A stretch of DNA of 13,831 nt from SFDP01 sp051653625 (GTDB lineage: Bacteria; Bacillota; Clostridia; Lachnospirales; Lachnospiraceae): contig JBOFWM010000032.1 of assembly GCA_051653625.1 (NCBI GenBank), positions 1-13,831 on the forward strand, written 5' to 3'. Made by a program: the position numbers and the translations under genes. Positions 5,407 to 12,966 of the stretch are shown here, piece after piece; positions within the stretch are counted from its first letter, which is position 1, and every line of letters begins with the position of its first letter. The notes below the pieces were generated by a model. It ran no database searches. It had not been told where the DNA came from and worked only from the letters and a program-made list of their open reading frames with translations.

Positions 5407-7527
5407 ATGAAAAAAGAGTTTATACTAGAAAATTTACACTGTGCTAACTGTGCAGCAAAAATTGAAGAAAAATTAAATAATTTAAACGAAGTTTCTTCTG
5501 CTACAATTATTTTTTCTACAAAGAAATTAATGATTGAGGGAACAAATTTTATTGAAAAAAAAGATAAAATAGAAGAAATATGCAATTCAGTTGAGGATGG
5601 TATTGTGGTGTTAGAACAAAAAAAAGAAAAAAAGAAAGGAATAACATTAAAGGATAAAATTAATATTATTACTATTATTCTTGGTACTATTGTATTTGTT
5701 TCTATTGAAATACTACATGAAGTGTTAGGGGTAGAAGAATACACATGGTATATGGTTGTTTTTTTTGTAGTATCTTATCTTTTATTGGGTGGCAATATTC
5801 TTAAAAAAGCTGGTAAGAATATTACAAAGGGAATTGTTTTTGATGAAAATTTTCTAATGAGTATTGCAACTTTAGGTGCATTTGTTATTAAGCTATATCC
5901 AGAAGCCGTAGGTGTTATGTTATTTTTTAGAATAGGGGAAATGTTTGAACATTTTGCTGTGGAAAGAAGCAAGAGTCAGATTATGGATGCTGTAAATTTA
6001 ATGCCGGAAGAAGTACATTTGGTTGAAAATGAGGAAATAATAGTTTGTGCAATTGAACATGTAAAAATAGGAGATGTGATATTGATACGTCCAGGAGATC
6101 GAATTCCTCTTGATGGATTAATTATAAAAGGAGAAAGTGTAGTAGATACATCAGCTATTACGGGAGAATCAATCCCTATTTCTATTATGGAAGGAACAGA
6201 AGTATTGTCTGGCAGTATGAATGTATCAGGAGCAGTTTATCTTAAGGTGCAAAAAGAATTAAAAGAATCAATGGTGACAAAAATTTTAGAATCTGTAGAA
6301 CATGCAGCTGCTAGTAAACCAATTATAGATAAATTTATCACAAGATTTGCAAGAATTTATACACCAATTGTTGTATTTTTAGCTGTATTTACTGCATTTA
6401 TTATTCCAACAGTACTCGGACAGCCTTATTATTCATGGATTTATACTGCATTAACATTTCTTGTAATGAGTTGTCCATGCGCTCTTGTACTAAGTGTGCC
6501 ACTTGCATATTTTTGCGGTATTGGTTCTGCTTCAAAAATGGGAGTATTATTTAAGGGTGGAATTATTATAGAAAGTTTATCCAAGATCAAAGCAGTTGTG
6601 ATGGATAAAACTGGCACGATTACAAAAGGTGAATTTAGAGTCCAATCTATCTTTACATTTCAAGAATATGAAGAAAAAGAAGTGCTTACATTTTGTGCTT
6701 CTTTAGAAAGAATTTCTACTCATCCTATTGCTAATAGTGTAGTATCTTATGCTAAAGAGTTACAATGCGAGTTATTGCAAGTGGAAGAATTACAAGAATA
6801 TGCAGGAAATGGTGTAAAAGGTTGTGTTTTAGGAAAAGAAGTAATATGTGGAAATTTAGAATTATTGAAAAAAGAAAAAATAAGAATTGAAAATAGGAAA
6901 GAGATAGAAGAAATAGATGCTAAAGAAGCAACTAAGGTATATGTTGTAATTGAACAAAAAATAGTAGCTATAATTTTAATTGCAGATACGATTAAACCAG
7001 AAGCCAAAAAAACGATTCAGGAAATGAGACAATTAGGTTTATTTACAGTAATGCTTACAGGAGATTCTAAAGCAACTGCAAAGAGTGTAGCAGAAAATAC
7101 TGGAATTGAGTTACATTATGGGGCATTATTGCCACACGAAAAATTAGAACATTTACAAGAAATACGAAACAAAAAAGGAAGTGTCCTATTTGTTGGAGAT
7201 GGAATTAATGATGCACCTGTTTTAGCAGGAGCAGATGTTGGAGCTGCTATGGGAAGTGGAGCAGATGCTGCTATTGAAGCGGCAGATGTAGTGTTTATGA
7301 ATTCTAATTTAGATGCAGTAACAAAAGCTATTAAAGTTGCAAAAACAACAACATCAATTGCATTTCAAAATGTAGTATTTTCATTGGTTATAAAAATTTC
7401 TGTTATGCTTTTAGGACTATTTGGTATTTATTCAAATATGTGGCTTGCAGTATTTGCAGATACGGGTGTTGCATTCTTGTGCATTTTAAATTCTATACGT
7501 ATTTTAAAAATTAAAGTTGACAGATGA
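5407..7527 (+). CDS. P1B-type heavy-metal-exporting ATPase (Zn/Cd/Pb, CadA/ZntA-like)
   Basis: A 706-residue membrane pump that couples ATP hydrolysis to efflux of divalent soft metals. Domains in order: N-terminal HMA metal-binding domain with C12-x-x-C15 (HCANC); membrane segments from about 85; actuator domain with TGES (252-255); the transport-site motif S-C356-P-C358 in the sixth membrane helix; phosphorylation site DKTGT (D400); HP locus STHP (H439); TGD (551-553); hinge GDGINDAP (597-604). Two C-terminal helices carry K663 and D685 (LAVFADTG), equivalent to the Lys/Asp pair of ZntA. CPC plus that Lys/Asp marks the P1B-2 (Zn/Cd/Pb) group rather than copper pumps. Start: ATG with AGGAG at 5391-5395. 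It has its own promoter and operator. It may be annotated as cadA or zntA; the exact metal is inferred. Confidence 0.94.
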   Translation: MKKEFILENLHCANCAAKIEEKLNNLNEVSSATIIFSTKKLMIEGTNFIEKKDKIEEICNSVEDGIVVLEQKKEKKKGITLKDKINIITIILGTIVFVSIEILHEVLGVEEYTWYMVVFFVVSYLLLGGNILKKAGKNITKGIVFDENFLMSIATLGAFVIKLYPEAVGVMLFFRIGEMFEHFAVERSKSQIMDAVNLMPEEVHLVENEEIIVCAIEHVKIGDVILIRPGDRIPLDGLIIKGESVVDTSAITGESIPISIMEGTEVLSGSMNVSGAVYLKVQKELKESMVTKILESVEHAAASKPIIDKFITRFARIYTPIVVFLAVFTAFIIPTVLGQPYYSWIYTALTFLVMSCPCALVLSVPLAYFCGIGSASKMGVLFKGGIIIESLSKIKAVVMDKTGTITKGEFRVQSIFTFQEYEEKEVLTFCASLERISTHPIANSVVSYAKELQCELLQVEELQEYAGNGVKGCVLGKEVICGNLELLKKEKIRIENRKEIEEIDAKEATKVYVVIEQKIVAIILIADTIKPEAKKTIQEMRQLGLFTVMLTGDSKATAKSVAENTGIELHYGALLPHEKLEHLQEIRNKKGSVLFVGDGINDAPVLAGADVGAAMGSGADAAIEAADVVFMNSNLDAVTKAIKVAKTTTSIAFQNVVFSLVIKISVMLLGLFGIYSNMWLAVFADTGVAFLCILNSIRILKIKVDR

Positions 7528-7545
7528 AAAAAACTATGATTTAAT
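7517..7545 (+). promoter_or_regulatory. trp operon promoter
   Basis: A perfect TTGACA (7517-7522), a 17-bp spacer and TTTAAT (7540-7545). The -35 box lies inside the last codons of the ATPase gene. The predicted start near 7552 places the whole T-box leader (about 355 nt) ahead of trpE. Confidence 0.65.
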
Positions 7546-7580
7546 TATATTAATAAAGTTAATGAAGTATTACTTTAAAC

Positions 7581-7843
7581 CGTTGAAGTGGAGATAAAAA
7601 TAGTTGTGCACTTACAGAGAGCTTGGGATGCTGGGAACCAGGTAGAACGCAAATTATTAAATGGACCATGGAGGGCGTAGTCAAAGGCATTTGCTGAGTA
7701 TTCTACGACGTAAGGCACACGTCAGTTGCATAAGATATGATAGTATCTTTAGAGCGTACAATAGATTTCTATTGTAAATCAAGGTGGCACCGCGGAATAG
7801 TATCCGTCCTTGACAAGTTATTTTGTCATGGACGGTTTTTTTT
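7581..7843 (+). ncRNA. Tryptophan-specific T-box riboswitch leader
   Basis: A leader RNA that binds tRNA-Trp and lets RNA polymerase continue only when that tRNA is uncharged. Stem I spans roughly 7581-7710, its base formed by CGT/GTGGA pairing with TCTAC/ACG. It contains the AGAGAG element (7616-7621) and the specifier context AAA-TGG-ACC with the codon TGG at 7662-7664. Further hairpins follow, including ACAATAG/CTATTGT (7758-7775, probable stem III). The T-box sequence AAGGTGGCACCGCGG is at 7781-7795. The antiterminator pairs AAGG and GCGG with CCGTCCTT (7804-7811), leaving an exact 7-nt bulge TGGCACC. The TGGC of the bulge would pair with a tRNA ending GCCA, matching the G discriminator base of bacterial tRNA-Trp. 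This accounts for most of the 379-nt gap between the ATPase and trpE. Confidence 0.96.
7804..7843 (+). terminator. T-box-controlled intrinsic terminator
   Basis: CCGTCC plus GACAA (7804-7816) pair with TTGTC plus GGACGG (7823-7835), followed by eight T (7836-7843). The 5' strand CCGTCC is also the 3' strand of the antiterminator, so the two structures exclude each other. About 63 nt separate the T-run from the trpE ATG. Confidence 0.93.
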
Positions 7844-7906
7844 GTAGAAAAAAACAACAATGACAATAAAATATTAACTCTGTAACAGAAAGGAAGGTAA
7901 GAAGTA

Positions 7907-9382
7907 ATGATTTATCCAACATTAGACACATGTAAAGAAATACTTACACAAGGAGAATATAAAAGAATTCCAATAAAATTAGAAATTGGTTCTGATCTGT
8001 TAACTCCAATTATGGTAATAAAAAAATTGAAAAAGGTTAGTAAACATTGTTTTATGTTAGAGAGTGCTACAGCACAAAAAAAATGGGGACAATATACATT
8101 CTTAGGGTATGATCCTGTTTTAGAGCTTACTTGTGAGAATAATGAAGTGACAATAAATTGTGGATTTGAGTTGAAAGAAACAAATAATAATCCAGATTTT
8201 TTTATTCGTAAAATAATAAAGGAAAACTGTGCACCAATAGTTGAAAATATGCCACCATTTACAGGGGGTCTAGTAGGATATTTTTCGTATGATTATATTA
8301 AATATAGTGAAAAAAATGTAAATTTAATTGCAAAAGATGAAGAAGGATTTAAAGATGTAGACTTAATGATGTTTGATAAAATTATTTGTTTTGATCATTT
8401 TGCGCAGACAATAAGCTTGATTATTAATATTGAAACTAAAAATATAGATACTACTTATAATAATGGAATTCGCAAATTGCATAATATGAAAGAATTAATT
8501 TTGAATGGAGAGTTAGATGATGAAGAACCATTAAAATTGAAAAGTGAATTTGAAGGATTATTTTCAAAATCCGAATATTGTGAAATGGTAGAAAAAGCAA
8601 AAAATTATATTTATGAAGGAGATATTTTTCAAATTGTACTTTCTAATCGATTTATGGCAAAAAAAGAAGGAAGCTTACTTGATACATATCGTATGTTAAG
8701 AAGAATTAATCCATCTCCATATATGTTCTATTTTACAAGTGATGATATTGAGATTGCAGGAGCATCGCCTGAAACGCTTGTAAAGTTAGAAAGAGGACAA
8801 TTACATACATTTCCGCTAGCAGGTACAAGGAAAAGAGGGGTGAGTTTTGAAGAAGATGAGCATTTAGCAAAAGAACTATTAGAAGATGAAAAAGAACGAG
8901 CAGAACATAATATGCTAGTTGATTTAGGAAGAAATGATTTAGGAAGAATCAGTGAAATTGGTTCGGTTATTGTTGAAAAATATATGCAAGTAGAAAAATT
9001 TTCACATGTTATGCATATTGGATCTACTATAAAAGGTCAATTAAGAAATGGATGCGATGCGTTAGATACTATTAATTCTATTTTGCCAGCTGGTACATTA
9101 TCAGGAGCACCAAAATTAAGAGCATGTGAAATTATTTGTGAATTAGAAAATAATAAAAGAGGAATTTATGGTGGGGCAATAGGATACATTGATTTTACAG
9201 GGAATTTAGATACATGCATAGCCATTCGATTGGCATTTGCAAAGGATGGAAAAATATTTGTAAGATCTGGTGCAGGAATTGTTGCAGATAGCAATCCAGA
9301 ATCAGAATATGAAGAATGTATAAATAAAGCAAAGGCTGTTTTAAATGCAATAAAATGCTCTGAGGGGGGGATAAAGGAATGA
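7907..9382 (+). CDS. trpE: Anthranilate synthase component I
   Basis: Converts chorismate to anthranilate using ammonia delivered by TrpG; the first committed step of tryptophan synthesis. The 491-residue length is normal. An N-terminal regulatory region carries MLES (50-53), the equivalent of the LLES element that binds inhibitory tryptophan, so feedback inhibition is expected. The catalytic chorismate-binding half has GDIFQIVLSNRF (238-249), NPSPYMFY (268-275), the AGTRKRG loop (305-311), DEKERAEHNMLVDLGRND (327-344), LSGAPKLRA (398-406), YGGAIGY (421-427) and RSGAGIVADSNPESEYEE (453-470). These favour TrpE over PabB, as does the gene context. Start: ATG with AAGGAAGG about 9 nt upstream. 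The gene ends in a G7 run and overlaps trpG by 4 nt (ATGA). Expression is controlled by the upstream T-box. Confidence 0.97.
   Translation: MIYPTLDTCKEILTQGEYKRIPIKLEIGSDLLTPIMVIKKLKKVSKHCFMLESATAQKKWGQYTFLGYDPVLELTCENNEVTINCGFELKETNNNPDFFIRKIIKENCAPIVENMPPFTGGLVGYFSYDYIKYSEKNVNLIAKDEEGFKDVDLMMFDKIICFDHFAQTISLIINIETKNIDTTYNNGIRKLHNMKELILNGELDDEEPLKLKSEFEGLFSKSEYCEMVEKAKNYIYEGDIFQIVLSNRFMAKKEGSLLDTYRMLRRINPSPYMFYFTSDDIEIAGASPETLVKLERGQLHTFPLAGTRKRGVSFEEDEHLAKELLEDEKERAEHNMLVDLGRNDLGRISEIGSVIVEKYMQVEKFSHVMHIGSTIKGQLRNGCDALDTINSILPAGTLSGAPKLRACEIICELENNKRGIYGGAIGYIDFTGNLDTCIAIRLAFAKDGKIFVRSGAGIVADSNPESEYEECINKAKAVLNAIKCSEGGIKE
9364..9370 (+). other. G7 run: trpG ribosome binding site and potential -1 slippery site
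   Basis: Seven consecutive G, unusual in such AT-rich DNA, lie three codons before the trpE stop. With the preceding GA they make a strong Shine-Dalgarno 8 nt upstream of the trpG ATG. In the trpE frame they read G-GGG-GGG, a homopolymeric form of the X-XXY-YYZ heptamer. A -1 shift here continues as GAT AAA GGA into the trpG ATG frame. Confidence 0.5.
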
Positions 9383-9951
9383 TTTTATTAATAGATAATT
9401 ATGATAGCTTTTCCTATAATTTATATCAAATGATTGGGAAAATAAATGATTCACTTCAGGTAGTACGTAATGATGAAATAACTATAGAAGAAATTGAACA
9501 ATTAAATCCGGAATGTATTGTATTGTCCCCAGGACCAGGTAGGCCAGAGAATGCAGGGATTTGCCAAGAAGTAATAGAAAAAATAGGATATAAAATACCG
9601 ATTTTAGGAGTTTGCTTAGGGCATCAAGCAATTTGTAATGTATTTGGTGGAACAATTTCATATGCGAAAGAATTAATGCACGGTAAAGTTTCTACAATTA
9701 TTTTAGAAGAGCATTATATGTTTAAAGGATTAAATAAAAAAGAAGAGGTGGCAAGATATCATTCTCTTGCATTAAAAAAAGAAACTGTTCCAGAATGCTT
9801 AAAAGTAATAGGTGTTACTGAAGATGGAGAAATAATGGCTGTTTCTCATAAAGAATATCCGATTGTTGGAGTTCAGTTTCACCCAGAGTCTATTTTAACA
9901 AAAAATGGAGAAGTAATGTTACAGAATTTTATAACACATTATATAAAATAA
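9379..9951 (+). CDS. trpG: Anthranilate synthase component II, glutamine amidotransferase
   Basis: A 190-residue class I glutamine amidotransferase that hydrolyses glutamine and channels ammonia to TrpE. Seen: N-terminal LLIDNYDSFSYNL (3-15), the oxyanion-region LSPGPGRPENAG (49-60), nucleophile C79 in GVCLGHQ, HGK (101-103), and the His/Glu of the triad in VQFHPESIL (H168, E170). It is too short to carry a TrpD domain, so it is a stand-alone TrpG. The ATG overlaps the trpE stop (ATGA), giving translational coupling and equal subunit supply; the G-rich run just upstream serves as ribosome binding site. In some bacteria this subunit also serves PabB; no pabB is seen here. Confidence 0.96.
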   Translation: MILLIDNYDSFSYNLYQMIGKINDSLQVVRNDEITIEEIEQLNPECIVLSPGPGRPENAGICQEVIEKIGYKIPILGVCLGHQAICNVFGGTISYAKELMHGKVSTIILEEHYMFKGLNKKEEVARYHSLALKKETVPECLKVIGVTEDGEIMAVSHKEYPIVGVQFHPESILTKNGEVMLQNFITHYIK

Positions 9952-9964
9952 GGAGAATAATAGA

Positions 9965-10972
9965 ATGATAAAAGAGGGGATTATTTTGTTAAGTCAAAAA
10001 AAAGACTTAACATTTAGTGAAGCAAAAGAAATAATGAATGAGATAATGGGAGGAAAAGCGAGTCCAGTACAAATGAGCGCTTATCTTACAGCATTATCTT
10101 TAAAGGGAGAAACAATAGATGAAATAACAGGCTCAGCAGCCGGAATGAGAGAACATTGTATTAAGTTGTTACATGATTTAGAAGTATTAGAAATTGTTGG
10201 AACAGGAGGTGACAAATCAAATTCTTTTAATATTTCTACCGCATCATCTATTGTAATTGCAGCAGCGGGTGTACCTGTTGCAAAACATGGAAATAGAGCA
10301 GCTTCAAGTAAGTGTGGTGCTGCAGATGTTTTAGAAGCATTAGGAGTAAATATTTTGATTTCGCCAGAAAAAAGTGCTACACTACTAAATGAAATAGGAA
10401 TTTGTTTTCTTTTTGCTCAAAATTATCATATAGCAATGAAATATGTTGCACCAATACGTAAAGAATTGGGAATTCGAACGGTATTTAATATTTTAGGACC
10501 ACTTTCAAATCCAGCGGGAGCAAATATGCAAGTTATGGGAGTTTATGACGAAAGTCTTGTAGAACCACTTGCTAAAGTATTACAAAAATTAGGAGTGAAA
10601 AACGCAATGGTTGTTTATGGAAGAGACGGATTAGACGAAATTTCTCTTAGTGCGGAAACAGCGGTTTGTGAGGTAAACGATGGAGCATTAAAGAACTATG
10701 TAATTACTCCAGAAATGTTCGGATTTACGAAATGTAAAAAGGAAGAATTAGTAGGTGGAGAGCCGACAGAAAATGCTACAATTATTCAAGAGATTTTTGA
10801 AGGAAAAAAAGGCGCAACAAGAAATGCAGTGGTGTTAAATGCAGGTGCGGGCTTATATATTTCTAAAAAAGCAACAACTTTAGAAGAAGGAATTCGTTTA
10901 GCAGAAACTATTATTGATACAAAAAAAGCAAAAGAAAAATTAGAACAATTTATACAACAGTCAAATATGTAA
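9965..10972 (+). CDS. trpD: Anthranilate phosphoribosyltransferase
   Basis: Joins anthranilate to PRPP, giving phosphoribosylanthranilate (the substrate of TrpF). The 335-residue length is typical. An N-terminal helical domain has MGGKASPVQMSAYLTAL (28-44). It is followed by the PRPP-binding glycine loop GTGGDKSNSFNIST (79-92), KHGNRAASSKCGAADVLEALG (107-127), the anthranilate-tunnel region around HIAMKYVAPIRKELGIRTVFN and the downstream GPLSNPAG loop, and DGLDEIS. Start: ATG with AGGAG at 9951-9955 (spacing 9), which overlaps the trpG stop codon. Its product must leave the set of enzymes encoded here, because trpF is on the other strand at 72-683. Confidence 0.97.
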   Translation: MIKEGIILLSQKKDLTFSEAKEIMNEIMGGKASPVQMSAYLTALSLKGETIDEITGSAAGMREHCIKLLHDLEVLEIVGTGGDKSNSFNISTASSIVIAAAGVPVAKHGNRAASSKCGAADVLEALGVNILISPEKSATLLNEIGICFLFAQNYHIAMKYVAPIRKELGIRTVFNILGPLSNPAGANMQVMGVYDESLVEPLAKVLQKLGVKNAMVVYGRDGLDEISLSAETAVCEVNDGALKNYVITPEMFGFTKCKKEELVGGEPTENATIIQEIFEGKKGATRNAVVLNAGAGLYISKKATTLEEGIRLAETIIDTKKAKEKLEQFIQQSNM

Positions 10973-11003
10973 TTTGAAATGAGATGGGAGATTAGAGATT
11001 AGT

Positions 11004-11783
11004 ATGATTTTAGATCAGATTGTAAAAAGTACAATAGAGCGTATTGAAAAAAAGAAAAAAATTATACCATTAGAAGAGTTGAAAAAGGAAGTTGATTTAT
11101 TAAAGATAACAATGGATTTTCCATTTGAAAAAGCATTAAGAAGTGATGGAATGTCATTTATTTGCGAAATTAAAAAAGCATCACCATCAAAAGGAATTAT
11201 TGCAGAAGATTTTCCATATATTGAAATTGCAAAAGAGTATGAAAAGGCAGGAGCAACAGCAATTAGCTGTTTAACAGAACCCTTTTACTTTAAAGGATCA
11301 GATACATTTTTAGAAGAAATAAGAAAAGAAGTTTCTATTCCAATTTTAAGAAAAGATTTTGTGATTGATCCATATATGATTTATGAAGCAAAATTAATGG
11401 GAGCAAATGCAATTTTACTAATTTGTTCAATATTAGATGAATTTACATTAAGAAAATATGTTTTTCTTGCAAAATCATTAGGATTATCTGTGTTAGTAGA
11501 AACACATACAAAAGAAGAAGTAGAAAAAGCGCTTTATTGTGGAGCAAATATTATTGGAGTAAATAATAGAGATTTGAAAACCTTTCATGTAGACTTGAAT
11601 AAAAGTATAGAACTTAGAGAATTTGTTTCAGAGGAATATATTTTTATTTCAGAAAGTGGTATTCATACAAAAGAAGATATTGCTCTTTTACATAAATATC
11701 GTGTAGATGGTGTTTTGATTGGGGAATCACTAATGAAAAGTGAAAATAAAAAAGACTTATTGAGGGAATGGAAAGGCATATAA
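11004..11783 (+). CDS. trpC: Indole-3-glycerol phosphate synthase
   Basis: Closes the indole ring by converting CdRP to indole-3-glycerol phosphate. A 259-residue single-function (beta/alpha)8 barrel, not a TrpC-TrpF fusion. Catalytic positions, by comparison with characterised family members: E55 and K57 in CEIKKASPSKG, K117 in LRKDF, E166 in LVETH, N187 in GVNNRDL, and E217-S218 in SESGI. SCLTEPFYFKG (88-98) is also diagnostic. The ribosome binding site is weak: GGGAG lies 13 nt before the ATG, with AGAGAT closer. This may lower translation relative to trpD unless coupled. The stop codon is one base before the trpB ATG. The usual neighbour trpF is absent at the trpC-trpB junction. Confidence 0.97.
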   Translation: MILDQIVKSTIERIEKKKKIIPLEELKKEVDLLKITMDFPFEKALRSDGMSFICEIKKASPSKGIIAEDFPYIEIAKEYEKAGATAISCLTEPFYFKGSDTFLEEIRKEVSIPILRKDFVIDPYMIYEAKLMGANAILLICSILDEFTLRKYVFLAKSLGLSVLVETHTKEEVEKALYCGANIIGVNNRDLKTFHVDLNKSIELREFVSEEYIFISESGIHTKEDIALLHKYRVDGVLIGESLMKSENKKDLLREWKGI

Positions 11784-11784
11784 T

Positions 11785-12966
11785 ATGAAAAAAGGAAGAT
11801 TTGGAATACATGGGGGACAATATGTACCAGAAACATTAATGAATGCATTAATTGAATTAGAAAATGCCTATGAATTTTACAAAAATGATGACTCATTTCA
11901 AAAAGAATTACAAGACTTGTTTTGTGAATATACAGGTAGACCATCTAATTTGTATTATGCTAAAAATATGACAAAAGACTTAGGTGGTGCAAAAGTATAT
12001 TTAAAAAGAGAAGATTTGAATCATACAGGATCTCATAAAATTAATAATGTTTTAGGACAAGTCCTATTGGCAAAAAAAATGGGTAAAACAAGAGTGATTG
12101 CAGAAACAGGAGCTGGACAGCATGGTGTAGCAACTGCAACTGTGGCAGCTTATATGGGAATGGAATGTGAAGTTTTTATGGGAGAAGAGGATACGATTAG
12201 ACAGTCTTTAAATGTTTATCGTATGAAATTATTAGGTGCAAAGGTTCATGCTGTAACAAGTGGAACAAGAACATTAAAAGATGCTGTATCAGAAACTATG
12301 AGAGAATGGACAAATCGTATTGATGATACACATTATGTTCTTGGTTCTGTTATGGGGCCACATCCGTTCCCAACTATTGTACGAGATTTTCAGAGTGTAA
12401 TTTCTAAAGAAATAAAAGAACAAATGTTAGAGATAGAAGGCGTACTTCCAAGTGCAGTGATAGCCTGTGTAGGTGGTGGATCGAATGCAATTGGTGCATT
12501 TTATAATTTTCTAGAAGATGATGTAAAATTAATTGGAGTAGAAGCAGCAGGAAGAGGAATAGATACTTTAGAAACTGCAGCAACAATTTCAACAGGTAGC
12601 ATAGGTATTTTTCATGGTATGAAATCTTATTTTTGTCAAAATGAATATGGGCAAATTGCACCAGTTTATTCTATTTCAGCAGGTCTTGACTATCCAGGAA
12701 TTGGACCAGAACATGCAAATTTACATGATACAAAACGAGTGGAATATGTTGCAATTACAGATGATGAATCTGTTGAGGCTTTTGAATATCTATCAAGAGT
12801 TGAAGGTGTAATACCTGCAATTGAAAGTGCGCATGCCGTTGCTTATGCAAAAAAAATAATTCCTACTTTATCAAAAGAAGACATCGTTGTGATCAATTTG
12901 TCCGGACGAGGAGATAAGGATTGTGCCCAAGTAGCAAAATACAGAGGAGAAGAGATTGATGAGTAA
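11785..12966 (+). CDS. trpB: Tryptophan synthase beta chain
   Basis: PLP enzyme that condenses indole (channelled from TrpA) with serine to form tryptophan. The 393-residue length is that of the TrpB1 class that partners with TrpA. Seen: FGIHGGQYVPETL (6-18), the PLP lysine K85 in HTGSHKINN, catalytic E107 in AETGAGQHG, phosphate-binding GGGSNA (230-235), the SISAGLDYPGIGPEH loop (297-310), and S373 in NLSGRGDKD, which contacts the PLP ring nitrogen. Start: ATG one base after the trpC stop, with AAAGG upstream. It overlaps trpA by 8 nt, consistent with stoichiometric synthesis of the alpha2-beta2 complex. Confidence 0.98.
   Translation: MKKGRFGIHGGQYVPETLMNALIELENAYEFYKNDDSFQKELQDLFCEYTGRPSNLYYAKNMTKDLGGAKVYLKREDLNHTGSHKINNVLGQVLLAKKMGKTRVIAETGAGQHGVATATVAAYMGMECEVFMGEEDTIRQSLNVYRMKLLGAKVHAVTSGTRTLKDAVSETMREWTNRIDDTHYVLGSVMGPHPFPTIVRDFQSVISKEIKEQMLEIEGVLPSAVIACVGGGSNAIGAFYNFLEDDVKLIGVEAAGRGIDTLETAATISTGSIGIFHGMKSYFCQNEYGQIAPVYSISAGLDYPGIGPEHANLHDTKRVEYVAITDDESVEAFEYLSRVEGVIPAIESAHAVAYAKKIIPTLSKEDIVVINLSGRGDKDCAQVAKYRGEEIDE

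Noticed and set aside
5355..5744. Minus-strand open frame of 129 codons opposite the start of the ATPase gene.
   Set aside because: Its Ser/Phe/Ile-rich composition mirrors the antisense of Lys/Glu-rich coding sequence, and it would run across the ATPase promoter and operator.
7590..7843. Classical attenuation with a Trp-rich leader peptide ahead of trpE.
   Set aside because: No short reading frame with repeated TGG codons is present; the T-box sequence, specifier and antiterminator explain the region fully.
7681..7866. Minus-strand open frame within the trp leader.
   Set aside because: It lies across the structured T-box RNA and its terminator and has no coding signature.
12404..12661. Minus-strand open frame rich in Leu and His opposite trpB.
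   Set aside because: Composition is the reverse complement of A/T-rich trpB codons; trpB itself is certain, and there is no ribosome binding site.
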